A program made the translations under genes and the position numbers. The notes under the pieces are model-generated. The model did not search any database. It saw only the letters and a program-made list of their open reading frames with translations, and had not been told where the DNA came from. A stretch of DNA of 64,000 nucleotides from Parvicella tangerina (GTDB taxonomy: Bacteria > Bacteroidota > Bacteroidia > Flavobacteriales_D > Parvicellaceae), in contig NZ_OU015584.1 of the NCBI RefSeq assembly GCF_907165195.1, positions 496,001-560,000 of the forward strand. Reading direction: 5' to 3'. Every line of letters begins with the position of its first letter. Position 1 is the stretch's first letter. Below, piece after piece: positions 24,681-34,328 of the stretch.

Positions 24681-27600
24681 ATGAAATCAAATTTACGTTT
24701 TATTTTGTCGCTATCACTTCTCGTGCTAGTATGTGGGTATAGTTTTGGTCAGAACCTTGTGGAGTATAGTTTGACAGTTACCAATGTTGAACATAATTTC
24801 CAGTGTGGTACAGATGGCTTTTTCAGTAATCCAGAACCTCGTTGGAAGATTAGAGGTTACCATGTTGGTGGAGCTGTTCCAGGATATTCGGTGATTAACC
24901 TGGGCACTGATGGTTGCAGTGCTTCCAACCCCCAATCAGTATTGCTAGCAGATTTCTTTGATGCCACTGGTGGAGTTGTCTGCGCTAGTCAGTTTGAAAT
25001 TGACTATCAGTCTTGGGAGGAAGATGGTTGTGGAAGTGATAATGATTTTAATGGAGGTGGTTGTGCAAATAATGATGAGAATGAAGCTAGCGCTACCAAT
25101 ACCTATATGTTTTCCTCGTATGCTGAAAACACACCAGTTACAATTTCAATCAACTCATCAAACGGTTATGATTTTGATGTTAGATTGATTTGGAATAAGA
25201 TTGATGCGCCTACTTTGCTTGGTTCATCGGTTACTACAGGATGTGCTGGCTCTAATGCTACGCTGAATGTATCGGCTCCAGAAACTATCTCTGGTGGGGA
25301 TTTCTATTGGTATACCACACCAACTGGAGGTACTTCAGTTGCCACTGGTAGCACTTATTCTCCGGTGATTTCAGGATCAACAACTTATTATGTTGCTTAT
25401 GGTACTGGTTCTTGCGAAACAGATAGAACTGCCGTTGCGATAACGGAGACCTCAAGTTCAACAGCACCGACTTCTTTATCTTCATCGCCAGCATCCCTTT
25501 GCGGTTCAGGATCAGTAAACCTTACGGTTGTAGGTGGAAGTCTTGGCGCTGGTGCTCAATATGAACTATATGATGGCAGTTGTGGAGGTACTCTTGTTGC
25601 AACCTCTCCTACTGCTAACTTTACTGGAGTAAGTGTTTCAGCTACTACAGACTTTTTTGTAGCAATTTCTGGAACTTGTAATACGACTTCATGTGCCACC
25701 GTGAATGTGCCTGTTTCAACTCCTTCTGTTGCGCCAACTGGTGCTACTGCATCTGCTACCACTGTTTGTACAGGTGATCCAGTTACGCTTTCTGTTGTTG
25801 GAGGATCATTAGGAACTAGTGCTTCTTGGGAGTGGTATTCTACCTCTTGTGGTGGTGTTAGTGTTGGGTCAGGTGCCTCAATTATGGTTAATCCTTCTGC
25901 AACAACTACTTATTATGTTAGGGCCGAGGGAGGCTGTGGAAATACGATCTGTGAAAGTGTTACCGTTACAGTAGAGTCAACAAGTACAGATCCTACATCG
26001 ATTAATGCCTCAACAAGTACTATTTGTATTGGGACTGGTCCTGTCTCTCTTAATGTCGTAGGAGGGTCGCTAGGTACTGGAGCTTCCTGGGAGTGGTATG
26101 AGACTGCTTGCGGGACTGGGAACATTGGTTCTGGGACAAATATTGTTGTTAACCCTAGTGTAACCACTACTTATTATGTTCGAGCCGAGGGAAGTTGTAA
26201 TAATACGAATTGTGCTTCAGTAACCATTACTGTTAATGACGAGTCTACGGATCCTACAGCAGTTGTTACACCAAATACCAACCTTTGTAATGGACAAACA
26301 GCTGTGCTTACGGTTTCCGGAGGTTCTCTTGGAGCTGGAGCTGATTGGGAATGGTACGAGGCATCGTGTGGAGGTCTTTCAATTGGTTCAGGAAATGCAA
26401 TTAGTGTTTCACCAACTGCTACTACTTCTTATTTTGTAAGAGCGGAGGGAACTTGTAACACAACAAACTGTGCTTCTACTACCATAACAATTGGTTCAGG
26501 TGCTGCCGATCCAGATTCTGCTACGGTTGATGTAAATAATATTTGTCCAGAGGATACCGTAACTCTTACAGTGTGGTCTTCAACATTATTGCCAGCAGGT
26601 TACACGTATGTATGGTACACTGGAGCGTGTGGTGCAGTTCCCGTAGGTGTCGGACAAACATTGGATGTTGCACCAAGTTCAACGATTACGTACTATTGCA
26701 AGGCTGTTGGAACTTGTGGAGAGTCACTTTGCGCAAGCGTTACAGTTAACGTATTGCCAGGGTCGGTTACGCCTAATGGAATCACAACAGATAATAATAA
26801 TTTCTGTATTGGTGGAACGGCTAACCTGACAGTGGATGGCGGTTCATTAGAGGCTGGAGCCAACTGGACTTGGTATGAAAACTCATGTGGCGGTGGTACA
26901 GCTATCGGAACAGGATCATCGATCACTGTAACCCCAACATCGTCTACAACTTACTATGTAAGAGGTGAAGGTGGAACTTGCGGTAACACCCAATGCGCTA
27001 CAATTAATATCAATGTCTTTGGGGCTCAGGTTTATCTCGTGCCATTTGATACGGTTTGCGTTGAAGGAAATACAGCTTTTAACTTAACAGGGGGGCTTCC
27101 CGTAGGAGGAACTTATTCTGGTACAGCTGTTACTGGAGGAGTTTTTAATGCTTCCACAGCTGGGGTAGGTACTCATGCAATTACTTATACTTACACAGAT
27201 GGCTTTGGTTGCTCCAACACAGCTACAGAGAATATTGAAGTAGTGGATGCAAATAGTGCTGCTACTAGTGTTACAGCGGACAATAATACGGTATGTAATA
27301 GCGGTTCAGCTACGTTGACTGTAAACGGTGGTAACCTAGTGTCTGGAGCTGATTGGTTCTGGTATGAAAATGCTTGTGGAGGAGGGGCTTCAATTGGAAA
27401 TGGAGCGTCAATTACGGTTTCGCCAACACAAACGACTACTTATTTTGTGAGAGCCGAAGGAGGAAATGATTATTGTGGGCCAACCGAATGTGTTGCCATT
27501 ACGATTTCGGTAAGTAACCCTGAAGCAAACCTGCTCCCATTTGATGATGTTTGTGGAGCAAGTGTTATCACGCTTAACGGTGGAATACCTGGTGGAGGTA

Positions 27601-28232
27601 CATATTCTGGAACGGGAGTTTCTGGAGGTATGTTTGACGCAGGGGCGGCTGGAGTTGGTACTCATACCATCACATATACCTATACTGATGGAAATGGTTG
27701 TAGTGCTTCAACTACAGGAGATATCACCGTCCAAGCTGGAAGTATAACTTTAGAAACAGCGATCGAAACACAGACATGTGCAAATGGTGGTGTTCTCGTC
27801 CATGCCATTGCTTCAGGTGGAAATGGCTCTTACACGTATGTCTGGTCTGATGGAACTAATGAAAATCCTCATTACTGGACGGAACCAGGAACCTATACGG
27901 TAACAGTATCTGATGGTTCAGGATGTTCAGCATCAGTGGATAGTATAGAGGTATCAGAAGACCTTGCTTGTCTTGAACTTGCAAATACTTTTACTCCAAA
28001 TGGAGATGGTACTAATGATACCTGGAACTTAGATTTTACGGCCTTCAGCTCGGCTGAGTTAGAGGTGTATTCGAAATGGGGAGTTTTAGTTTACCAGACA
28101 GATGGCTTGACGATTAATTGGGATGGTAATGACTTGAATGGAAATGCACTTCCTGCAGGTACCTATTACTATATTGTCAACTTGGATGGTGGTAGTAAAA
28201 CGCAAAATGGTCCAATAACAATTGTACGTTAA
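24681..28232 (+). CDS. Giant T9SS adhesin-like protein with tandem Ig-like repeats
   Basis: The start is ATG 24681, giving signal peptide MKSNLRFILSLSLLVLVCGY ending SFGQ; the in-frame TTG at 24675 is less likely. The 1183-residue protein has an N-terminal domain (about 24-172), then about ten repeats of 75-90 residues. Most read LTVxGGSLGxGAxWxWYExxCG, then SITVxPTxTTTYYVRAEG. Two interspersed units read GGTYSGTxVxGG with GVGTHxITYTYTDG. A SprB-like unit (YTYVWSDGTNENPHYWTEPG) precedes the CHU_C sorting domain (NTFTPNGDGTNDTW, from about 1096). It heads a cluster with PorP/SprF and OmpA proteins, the usual T9SS cargo/anchor set. Confidence 0.9.
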   Translation: MKSNLRFILSLSLLVLVCGYSFGQNLVEYSLTVTNVEHNFQCGTDGFFSNPEPRWKIRGYHVGGAVPGYSVINLGTDGCSASNPQSVLLADFFDATGGVVCASQFEIDYQSWEEDGCGSDNDFNGGGCANNDENEASATNTYMFSSYAENTPVTISINSSNGYDFDVRLIWNKIDAPTLLGSSVTTGCAGSNATLNVSAPETISGGDFYWYTTPTGGTSVATGSTYSPVISGSTTYYVAYGTGSCETDRTAVAITETSSSTAPTSLSSSPASLCGSGSVNLTVVGGSLGAGAQYELYDGSCGGTLVATSPTANFTGVSVSATTDFFVAISGTCNTTSCATVNVPVSTPSVAPTGATASATTVCTGDPVTLSVVGGSLGTSASWEWYSTSCGGVSVGSGASIMVNPSATTTYYVRAEGGCGNTICESVTVTVESTSTDPTSINASTSTICIGTGPVSLNVVGGSLGTGASWEWYETACGTGNIGSGTNIVVNPSVTTTYYVRAEGSCNNTNCASVTITVNDESTDPTAVVTPNTNLCNGQTAVLTVSGGSLGAGADWEWYEASCGGLSIGSGNAISVSPTATTSYFVRAEGTCNTTNCASTTITIGSGAADPDSATVDVNNICPEDTVTLTVWSSTLLPAGYTYVWYTGACGAVPVGVGQTLDVAPSSTITYYCKAVGTCGESLCASVTVNVLPGSVTPNGITTDNNNFCIGGTANLTVDGGSLEAGANWTWYENSCGGGTAIGTGSSITVTPTSSTTYYVRGEGGTCGNTQCATININVFGAQVYLVPFDTVCVEGNTAFNLTGGLPVGGTYSGTAVTGGVFNASTAGVGTHAITYTYTDGFGCSNTATENIEVVDANSAATSVTADNNTVCNSGSATLTVNGGNLVSGADWFWYENACGGGASIGNGASITVSPTQTTTYFVRAEGGNDYCGPTECVAITISVSNPEANLLPFDDVCGASVITLNGGIPGGGTYSGTGVSGGMFDAGAAGVGTHTITYTYTDGNGCSASTTGDITVQAGSITLETAIETQTCANGGVLVHAIASGGNGSYTYVWSDGTNENPHYWTEPGTYTVTVSDGSGCSASVDSIEVSEDLACLELANTFTPNGDGTNDTWNLDFTAFSSAELEVYSKWGVLVYQTDGLTINWDGNDLNGNALPAGTYYYIVNLDGGSKTQNGPITIVR

Positions 28233-28250
28233 CCTAGAACAAATTAAGCT

Positions 28251-29198
28251 ATGAAGAATAAATTATATATCCTTGTTGGACTGGTAATTACAGTTGCGTC
28301 TGTAAATGCTCAGCAAATCGCGCTAACAAGCCAGTACATGTTTAATGAGTTTTCTTTCAACCCTGCGGTTGCTGGAACAAAAAACTTTGCGCCATTGACG
28401 TTTTCTTTTAGAAGACAATGGATGGGAATGAATGAAGCGCCTGTGACACAGAACCTATCTTTTCACTCCTTCATTGGAAAGAATGCGGGTGCAGGGGTAC
28501 AGCTTTACAATGATGTGGCTGGACCAACAAGAAGAACTGGTTTGAGTGGAACATTCAGTTATCAGATCCAAACTTCTGATGTAACAAGGTTATCTTTTGG
28601 GTTATCAGCAAATGTTACTCAATTCATGATGGATCGAGAGCAGATGATTACAGAGATTCCAGATGATATTGCTGTTCAGTCAAATACATTCAACCAGTTG
28701 ATCCCTGATTTTAATTTCGGAATGTACTGGTATGGAGAAAAGTTCTTTGTGGGTGCTGCTGGATACAATTTGCTGCAGAGCACTGACGATCTTTTTGACC
28801 TTACAAAGCCAGTGACAAATACACTTGATAGGACGGTATTTGCGCATGCAGGATATTATTTTTCGATAAGCGAAAGTTTTGGAATTGAGCCAAGTGGTAT
28901 GTTCAGATATATGACCAACGCACCGATGTCGTTTGATGCTAACCTTAGGTTTGTAGTGAAAGATCAGTATTGGTTGGGAGGTTCTTACAGATATCAAGAT
29001 GCCATTGCCATTATGATTGGTGCTGATCTTGGCTTTTTAGAATTAGGGTATTCTTATGATCTAGGAATGTCCAACCTAGCAACTTATAATGCAGGATCGC
29101 ATGAAGTTTTTCTAACAGCAAAGCTGAACAAGTCAACAAAGAATAGATCTCCTTGGCACAAGAGAAACAGAATTTATTCATCTTTTTCTAAAAACTAA
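28251..29198 (+). CDS. PorP/SprF family type IX secretion membrane protein
   Basis: The 315-residue protein has a signal peptide (YILVGLVITVASVNAQ) and the family opening QQIALTSQYMFNEFSFNPAVAGTK. FSFRRQWMGMNEAPVTQNLS and the glycine-rich, strand-alternating remainder (ELGYSYDLGMSNLATYNAGS) fit an outer-membrane beta-barrel. PorP/SprF proteins are usually encoded beside type-B T9SS cargo and are needed to export or attach that partner. The gene is 18 bp after the adhesin gene and 26 bp before the OmpA-family gene. Confidence 0.93.
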   Translation: MKNKLYILVGLVITVASVNAQQIALTSQYMFNEFSFNPAVAGTKNFAPLTFSFRRQWMGMNEAPVTQNLSFHSFIGKNAGAGVQLYNDVAGPTRRTGLSGTFSYQIQTSDVTRLSFGLSANVTQFMMDREQMITEIPDDIAVQSNTFNQLIPDFNFGMYWYGEKFFVGAAGYNLLQSTDDLFDLTKPVTNTLDRTVFAHAGYYFSISESFGIEPSGMFRYMTNAPMSFDANLRFVVKDQYWLGGSYRYQDAIAIMIGADLGFLELGYSYDLGMSNLATYNAGSHEVFLTAKLNKSTKNRSPWHKRNRIYSSFSKN

Positions 29199-29224
29199 AT
29201 GCTGACACTGCAGTGAATCTAGTT

Positions 29225-31912
29225 ATGAGGGCGTTATTGGTAGGGATTGTTATTTTATTGGGCTGTTCGGGTAGTTATTCTCAGGCCGAGAGTATTGTTG
29301 CCGATCATCTCTTCGATAACTTCGAGTATGAAGAGGCAATACATTATTACCTCAGAGCAGATGAGTTGTCGCTCAATCAAGAGCAAAACCTGGCGTATTC
29401 CTACTATGCTATTAAAGATTACAAGAATGCAGCCGAGCGATACAAGACTATTGTTGAACAAGAAGAAGACCTTGATCCTATACTCTATTATCTGTACGGT
29501 AATTCTCTAAGGAATAGTTTTCAATACGATGCAGCTAAGACATGGCTCTCTAAAGCTTATCAGTTAGATACAACCCAGCATTTTATTGCGGTAGCGTTGA
29601 ACAGTATTGATCTTCTACGCTCAGAAATGACCAAGGAGCCAACTTTAGAAGCTCTTGCGCTTGAGGGAGTAAATAACGGTGCTTCTACGTACTCGCCACA
29701 ATGGTATAAAGATGGTTTCCTGTTTTGCAGTGAGTTCAAGATTGATTCTGCTAAGGGTAGGCCAATGGTGGATGTTGGAGGATATGGAAATGTAGACAAA
29801 CTAAATTACGGTCTGGCTGAGAGACCCTTTTCACGACTGTACTACGTTGAGATGAATGGGTTTGAGGTTGCAAAAAGTGAACTGATAGCGAAGGATGAGA
29901 AGTATCACATTTCAAGCTTCTATGTGAGTGATGACCAGATTTACTTTACGAAAATTGATGTGAACAAAAGTTGGGATCCTTCCCTTAGAAATCACCCGAG
30001 AATCTTCGAGGGAACCTTGAATAGTTCAGAGAAATCAATTGATGACCCGAAAAGAACCCCGATCAGAAAACTGAGTAATGAGGTCGGCTCAGGACATCCT
30101 TTCTTAACCTCAGATGGTAAAACAATGTTTTTCTCGTCAGATAGACCAGGAGGATTCGGAGGAGCAGATTTGTATCGAACAACATTAGGTGACGATGGAA
30201 AGTGGAGTGAGCCAGAGAATTTGGGACCCAAAATTAATTCTGAAGGAGATGAGCTATATCCCAACATCAATGGTGACGATTTTTATTTTTCCAGTGATGG
30301 ACTCCCAGGCTATGGAGGCTTGGATATTTTCACGTTACCGCTTGCGCAATTAGAAAGTGCAGACCCTGTTTTGTTGGAAGCTCCTGTAAACTCTGTAGCA
30401 GATGACTATGGATTAATCATCCATCCAGATAATCAAGATCAAGGATTCTTTACTTCAAATAGGTACGGAGGTAAAGGAGATGATGATCTCTATTTATTTC
30501 GACTTAAGTTGGACGGTATTTTTGTTCAGGGAGTAGTTAAAGATATTAATGGAGATCCTGTTGCCAATGCTTTAGTCAAGATTTACGATGATGAAGGGAA
30601 TGAAGTGGCACAAGTTAAGACGGATGAGAGCGGCAGGTATATTATGGAGTTAGAGGAAGAAGGAAGTTATGAGGTGGTTGCCACGATACCTGGTTATGGT
30701 GATAAAGAACAAGTGACCATTGATGATGATTGGGATAATTATACGGAGGTCGAAATGAACCTCGAACCCATGTTAACGGCTCAGGGAATTGTTAGGAATG
30801 AGGATGGTTCTCCTGCTGGAAATGTTGAGGTTACCTTGAAAGATGATGCTGGCAATATTATTTATTCTGGTAAAACAGATGAAGATGGTTATTATCAATT
30901 TCCTTTGGAGGAAGATCGAACTTACACAGCCTTGGCTAGCGATGGATTACTTTCTGGTGAGGAAACCTTTACTACTGACGAAAATTATGATCCATTAGAG
31001 GATACGGATATAGTGCTCACATCAGGAACTTTTGTAGAGGGTGTTGTATTAGATGAAGATGGAAATCCTGTTTCAGGTGCTGAGGTTAAATTGTATGACG
31101 ATGAAGGAAATTTGATAGCTTCTACAGTTTCGGATGAAAATGGAGAATACCACTTTAACCTCAAAAATGACGAAAACTATCAGATTGTTGCAACGACTGA
31201 TGGCTTTGAAGCGGTTGAGAATATCTATACCGGAGAGAATTATAATTCAGATGACAAGTTGACCCTGAATCTTGAGCCAGTTGGAACAGAGTCATTCGCC
31301 TTAGTTGAAGATAACGACAGTAAAGAAGGAAATGAAGGGGTTAAAGTAACCCTAATAGACAATGAAACTGGGAAGAAGTTTGTGACGACTACAGATAGTG
31401 ATGGCAAGTTTACTATTAAAATAAGACCTGATAAGAGCTATTCGATTCACCTGGAGAAAGAGGGGTATTTCCCCAAAACAGTGAAAATTAAGGCAGGAGA
31501 ACTTCCTGATAAAGTGGACTTGAATCAGATGGGAGATTTCGGAATGGATTATGCGGGTTATGAAGTGAAACGAATCTACTTTGAGCTGGACGAATATACA
31601 GTAACTCCAGAATCTGCTGACCAATTAGATAAAATTGTAACATTACTAAAGGCAAATCCTAAGGCAGTTATCACCGTGAAGTCTTATGCAGATTGTCGAG
31701 GTCCCGCAAAGTACAATGTCTCGCTATCCTGGAAGAGATCAAAGGCTGTAAGGGATTATCTTAAAGACAAAGGAGTGAGTACTAATCGCATTTTGACGGA
31801 GTCTTATGGCGCAACGAATTTTGTTAATAATTGCTCTACTCCAGAGGCTTGTTCAGAGAGTGAACATGCATTAAATAGACGTTCTGAGTTTGAAATTGAC
31901 TTTAATAAATAA
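29225..31912 (+). CDS. OmpA-family protein with TPR, PD40 and carboxypeptidase-regulatory-like domains
   Basis: I prefer ATG 29225 (MRALLVGIVILLGCSGSYSQ) to GTG 29213. The protein has about 895 residues: a TPR-like helical region (about 20-150); PD40/WD40-like propeller repeats (about 280-400, with TMFFSSDRPGGFGGADLY); three carboxypeptidase-regulatory-like domains (about 430-690, each like GNPVSGAEVKLYDDEGN) and a fourth degenerate one; and an OmpA peptidoglycan-binding domain (VKSYADCRGPAKYNVSLSWK, about 818-837). A GC-S motif in the signal could make it a lipoprotein. It probably anchors the T9SS surface complex to peptidoglycan. Confidence 0.92.
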   Translation: MRALLVGIVILLGCSGSYSQAESIVADHLFDNFEYEEAIHYYLRADELSLNQEQNLAYSYYAIKDYKNAAERYKTIVEQEEDLDPILYYLYGNSLRNSFQYDAAKTWLSKAYQLDTTQHFIAVALNSIDLLRSEMTKEPTLEALALEGVNNGASTYSPQWYKDGFLFCSEFKIDSAKGRPMVDVGGYGNVDKLNYGLAERPFSRLYYVEMNGFEVAKSELIAKDEKYHISSFYVSDDQIYFTKIDVNKSWDPSLRNHPRIFEGTLNSSEKSIDDPKRTPIRKLSNEVGSGHPFLTSDGKTMFFSSDRPGGFGGADLYRTTLGDDGKWSEPENLGPKINSEGDELYPNINGDDFYFSSDGLPGYGGLDIFTLPLAQLESADPVLLEAPVNSVADDYGLIIHPDNQDQGFFTSNRYGGKGDDDLYLFRLKLDGIFVQGVVKDINGDPVANALVKIYDDEGNEVAQVKTDESGRYIMELEEEGSYEVVATIPGYGDKEQVTIDDDWDNYTEVEMNLEPMLTAQGIVRNEDGSPAGNVEVTLKDDAGNIIYSGKTDEDGYYQFPLEEDRTYTALASDGLLSGEETFTTDENYDPLEDTDIVLTSGTFVEGVVLDEDGNPVSGAEVKLYDDEGNLIASTVSDENGEYHFNLKNDENYQIVATTDGFEAVENIYTGENYNSDDKLTLNLEPVGTESFALVEDNDSKEGNEGVKVTLIDNETGKKFVTTTDSDGKFTIKIRPDKSYSIHLEKEGYFPKTVKIKAGELPDKVDLNQMGDFGMDYAGYEVKRIYFELDEYTVTPESADQLDKIVTLLKANPKAVITVKSYADCRGPAKYNVSLSWKRSKAVRDYLKDKGVSTNRILTESYGATNFVNNCSTPEACSESEHALNRRSEFEIDFNK

Positions 31913-31949
31913 TTAAGTCTTAACTTAGCTACCTCAAACTATTAAAGGA

Positions 31950-33236
31950 ATGAAATTAATTACAAGGTGTCTCATCACGTTGATGATGGGGTCGTTTTTG
32001 TGGAGTTGTGATTCCTCAAATGAGGCTGAAGTAGAGGAAAATAAAGCAACTGAGGAAGGAGATGCTAACACGGATGATTCAAGCTACCTGCTGAAACAGG
32101 GGTATTGGATCGGTAATTTAAGGATCAGTAAGACTAGGATGATTCCGTTTAATATGGAGATTGTTAAAGACTCCGTTTACTTTGTCAATGCTGAAGAACA
32201 TATCGGAGCAAAAATTGTTGAGGATGGTGCGCAGCTCGTTATTGAAATGCCAATCTTTGATAGTGAGTTCAGAATTTCCAAGAACGATAAAGGTGTGTTT
32301 GGGTTTTGGCATAATTATGCGAAGGGACCAGATTATCAAATTGATTTTACGGCAAGGCCTATAGATAAAGAACATTATGACAATAGGTTCAGCATTCCAG
32401 AATCAAATACAGTCACTAATTTTGAAGGAAATTGGGAGACTACCTTTGATGTGGGGTCAGAAGATGCTTACAAAGCACTTGGGTTACTCCTTCAAGTAAA
32501 TCAAGACGTTAAGGGTACCTTCTTAACAGAAACAGGGGATTATCGCTTTTTGCAAGGAAATGCCATAGGAGACTCACTCTACCTTAGTGCATTTGATGGT
32601 TCGCACGCCTTTCTGTTTGCAGCCGAGATGGATGGAGATACAATGAGAGGAACATTTTACAGCGGTAATCACTATCAGAATAACTGGGTAGCCTTCCGTA
32701 ACGATGATTTTGAACTTAGAAATCCAGATTCATTAACGCGATTGAAGATTGGAGAAGAGTTTTCATTTAACTTTCCAGGTATTGATGGTAAGCCAGTAGC
32801 ATACCCATCTCCAAAATATACTGAGGAGGTGGTGATAATCCAGTTGTTGGGATCTTGGTGCCCTAACTGTATGGATGAGACAAAGTTCCTTACGGACCTT
32901 CACAAGAGTTATAAGGATAAAGGACTTCATATTATTGGTATTGCATTTGAAAATCCGGAAACATTAGAAGGAAAGATTGAACGAGTAAAAGAATTGGCAA
33001 ATTATTATGGAGCTGAATATGAGTTTTGTATTGGGGGTTACGCAAGCAAAAAGGAAGCAGAGGAAGCGTTGCCAGCTTTGAGTGAAGTGCTTTCATTTCC
33101 AACTACAATTTTCATCGATAAAGATGGTCAGATTAGAAAAATTCATACGGGCTTCAATGGCCCAGGAACAGGGCCTTATTACTTGAAATTCGTTGAATCA
33201 ACGAATAAATTCGTGCAAAAGTTGTTAAGTGAGTAG
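31950..33236 (+). CDS. TlpA-like thiol-disulfide oxidoreductase lipoprotein
   Basis: The 428-residue protein has a lipoprotein signal (MGSFLWSCDSS). The unassigned N-terminal part (about 50-260) is rich in beta-strands, and a C-terminal thioredoxin fold follows with LLGSWCPNCMDE (Cys304 and Cys307) and the cis-Pro segment SFPTTIFIDKDGQI. It should act in the periplasm in redox or disulfide handling. The WYL regulator gene starts 2 bp after its stop, so the two are likely co-transcribed. Confidence 0.9.
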   Translation: MKLITRCLITLMMGSFLWSCDSSNEAEVEENKATEEGDANTDDSSYLLKQGYWIGNLRISKTRMIPFNMEIVKDSVYFVNAEEHIGAKIVEDGAQLVIEMPIFDSEFRISKNDKGVFGFWHNYAKGPDYQIDFTARPIDKEHYDNRFSIPESNTVTNFEGNWETTFDVGSEDAYKALGLLLQVNQDVKGTFLTETGDYRFLQGNAIGDSLYLSAFDGSHAFLFAAEMDGDTMRGTFYSGNHYQNNWVAFRNDDFELRNPDSLTRLKIGEEFSFNFPGIDGKPVAYPSPKYTEEVVIIQLLGSWCPNCMDETKFLTDLHKSYKDKGLHIIGIAFENPETLEGKIERVKELANYYGAEYEFCIGGYASKKEAEEALPALSEVLSFPTTIFIDKDGQIRKIHTGFNGPGTGPYYLKFVESTNKFVQKLLSE

Positions 33237-33238
33237 CT

Positions 33239-34249
33239 ATGATGATAGCTTCCAAAAATGCTATTCTTAGGTATCGGATCATAGATCGATGCATTCGATC
33301 TACGGCATTTCCTTTTCCATCCAAAAAAGAGCTTAGAGAGGCCTGTGAGGAAGAGCTTTACGGATCACAAAATGGCAGTCACATTTGTGATTCTACGATA
33401 GAAAAAGACCTCTTTGCAATGCGAAACGAGCACGATGCACCAATTCGATATAGTCGTAAGGAAAAAGGATATTATTATACAGACTCAGAGTATACCATCG
33501 ATGAAATCCCTCTAAATGATAAGGATGTAGATGCAATTAAAATGGCGGCCAATGTGTTGTATCAGTTTAAAAACTCAAACCTTTTTCAAAACTTTGATTT
33601 TGCCATTAGTAAGATACTCGATCGGGTAAATATCTCAAATAAGATAGACGATAAAGAGATCGACAATTTTGTTCAGTTCGAAAAAGTGACATCGCCAAAG
33701 GGAGGCGAGTTTTTGGAGGGACTTTTAACTGCCATCAAGCAGAGAAAGAAGGTGCAATTCGAGTATCAGGCATTCAAATCAGAGCAGCGATCCATTAGAA
33801 GAGTTCACCCTTACTTGTTAAAGGAGTATCGGCATCGATGGTATGTTATTGGAAAAAATGAGATCAAAGACAGAATTCAAACTTTTGGGTTAGATCGCGT
33901 TTTGAGTCTGCAATTATTGGAAGATCAATTCGAAGTAGATCAAGCATTTGACCCAGATCGTTTTTTTAAATATTCGTTAGGGATCACTGCTAATGTTGGT
34001 GATCCTCTTCAAATCAAAGTTGCTACAGATGAGGTGCTTTCCAAGTATCTGCTTTCTCAGCCTTTGCATTTTTCACAAACCTACTTGGGAGAAGAAGATG
34101 GAAAGTTTCTTTTTGAGTATTTCTTACTTCCGACCTATGAGTTAAAACAGCAAATATTAGGTTTTGGCAGTGAAATAAAAGTGTTGTCTCCACCATCATT
34201 TGTGGAAGAAATTAAGTCTTCAATAGAGGCCATGAAGTCGCTATACTAA
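33239..34249 (+). CDS. WYL-domain helix-turn-helix transcriptional regulator
   Basis: The 336-residue protein has an N-terminal winged-helix-like part (SKKELREACEEELYG, then STIEKDLFAMR) and a central WYL domain: KKVQFEYQAFKSEQRSIRRV, HPYLLKEYRHRWYVIGKNE and FGLDRVLSL. The C-terminal WCX-like region ends with IKVLSPPSFVEEIKSSIEAM. WYL domains bind ligands or nucleic acids and often occur in stress or defence regulators. The gene start overlaps the promoter-less end of the TlpA-like operon, so it has no clear promoter of its own. Confidence 0.9.
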   Translation: MMIASKNAILRYRIIDRCIRSTAFPFPSKKELREACEEELYGSQNGSHICDSTIEKDLFAMRNEHDAPIRYSRKEKGYYYTDSEYTIDEIPLNDKDVDAIKMAANVLYQFKNSNLFQNFDFAISKILDRVNISNKIDDKEIDNFVQFEKVTSPKGGEFLEGLLTAIKQRKKVQFEYQAFKSEQRSIRRVHPYLLKEYRHRWYVIGKNEIKDRIQTFGLDRVLSLQLLEDQFEVDQAFDPDRFFKYSLGITANVGDPLQIKVATDEVLSKYLLSQPLHFSQTYLGEEDGKFLFEYFLLPTYELKQQILGFGSEIKVLSPPSFVEEIKSSIEAMKSLY

Positions 34250-34304
34250 CACATTGTAGTGGATGGACAGTTTAACTTTCCTAGCCATTCACAATGTTAT
34301 GAGC

Positions 34305-34312
34305 TAATTTTG
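34305..34312 (+). promoter_or_regulatory. -7 promoter element of the RHS-like secreted protein gene
   Basis: TAATTTTG matches TAnnTTTG exactly and lies 16 bp before the ATG at 34329. An imperfect inverted repeat (ACATTGT at about 34251, ACAATGT at about 34291) lies just upstream. Confidence 0.5.
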
Positions 34313-34328
34313 TGCTGATTCAAACCTT

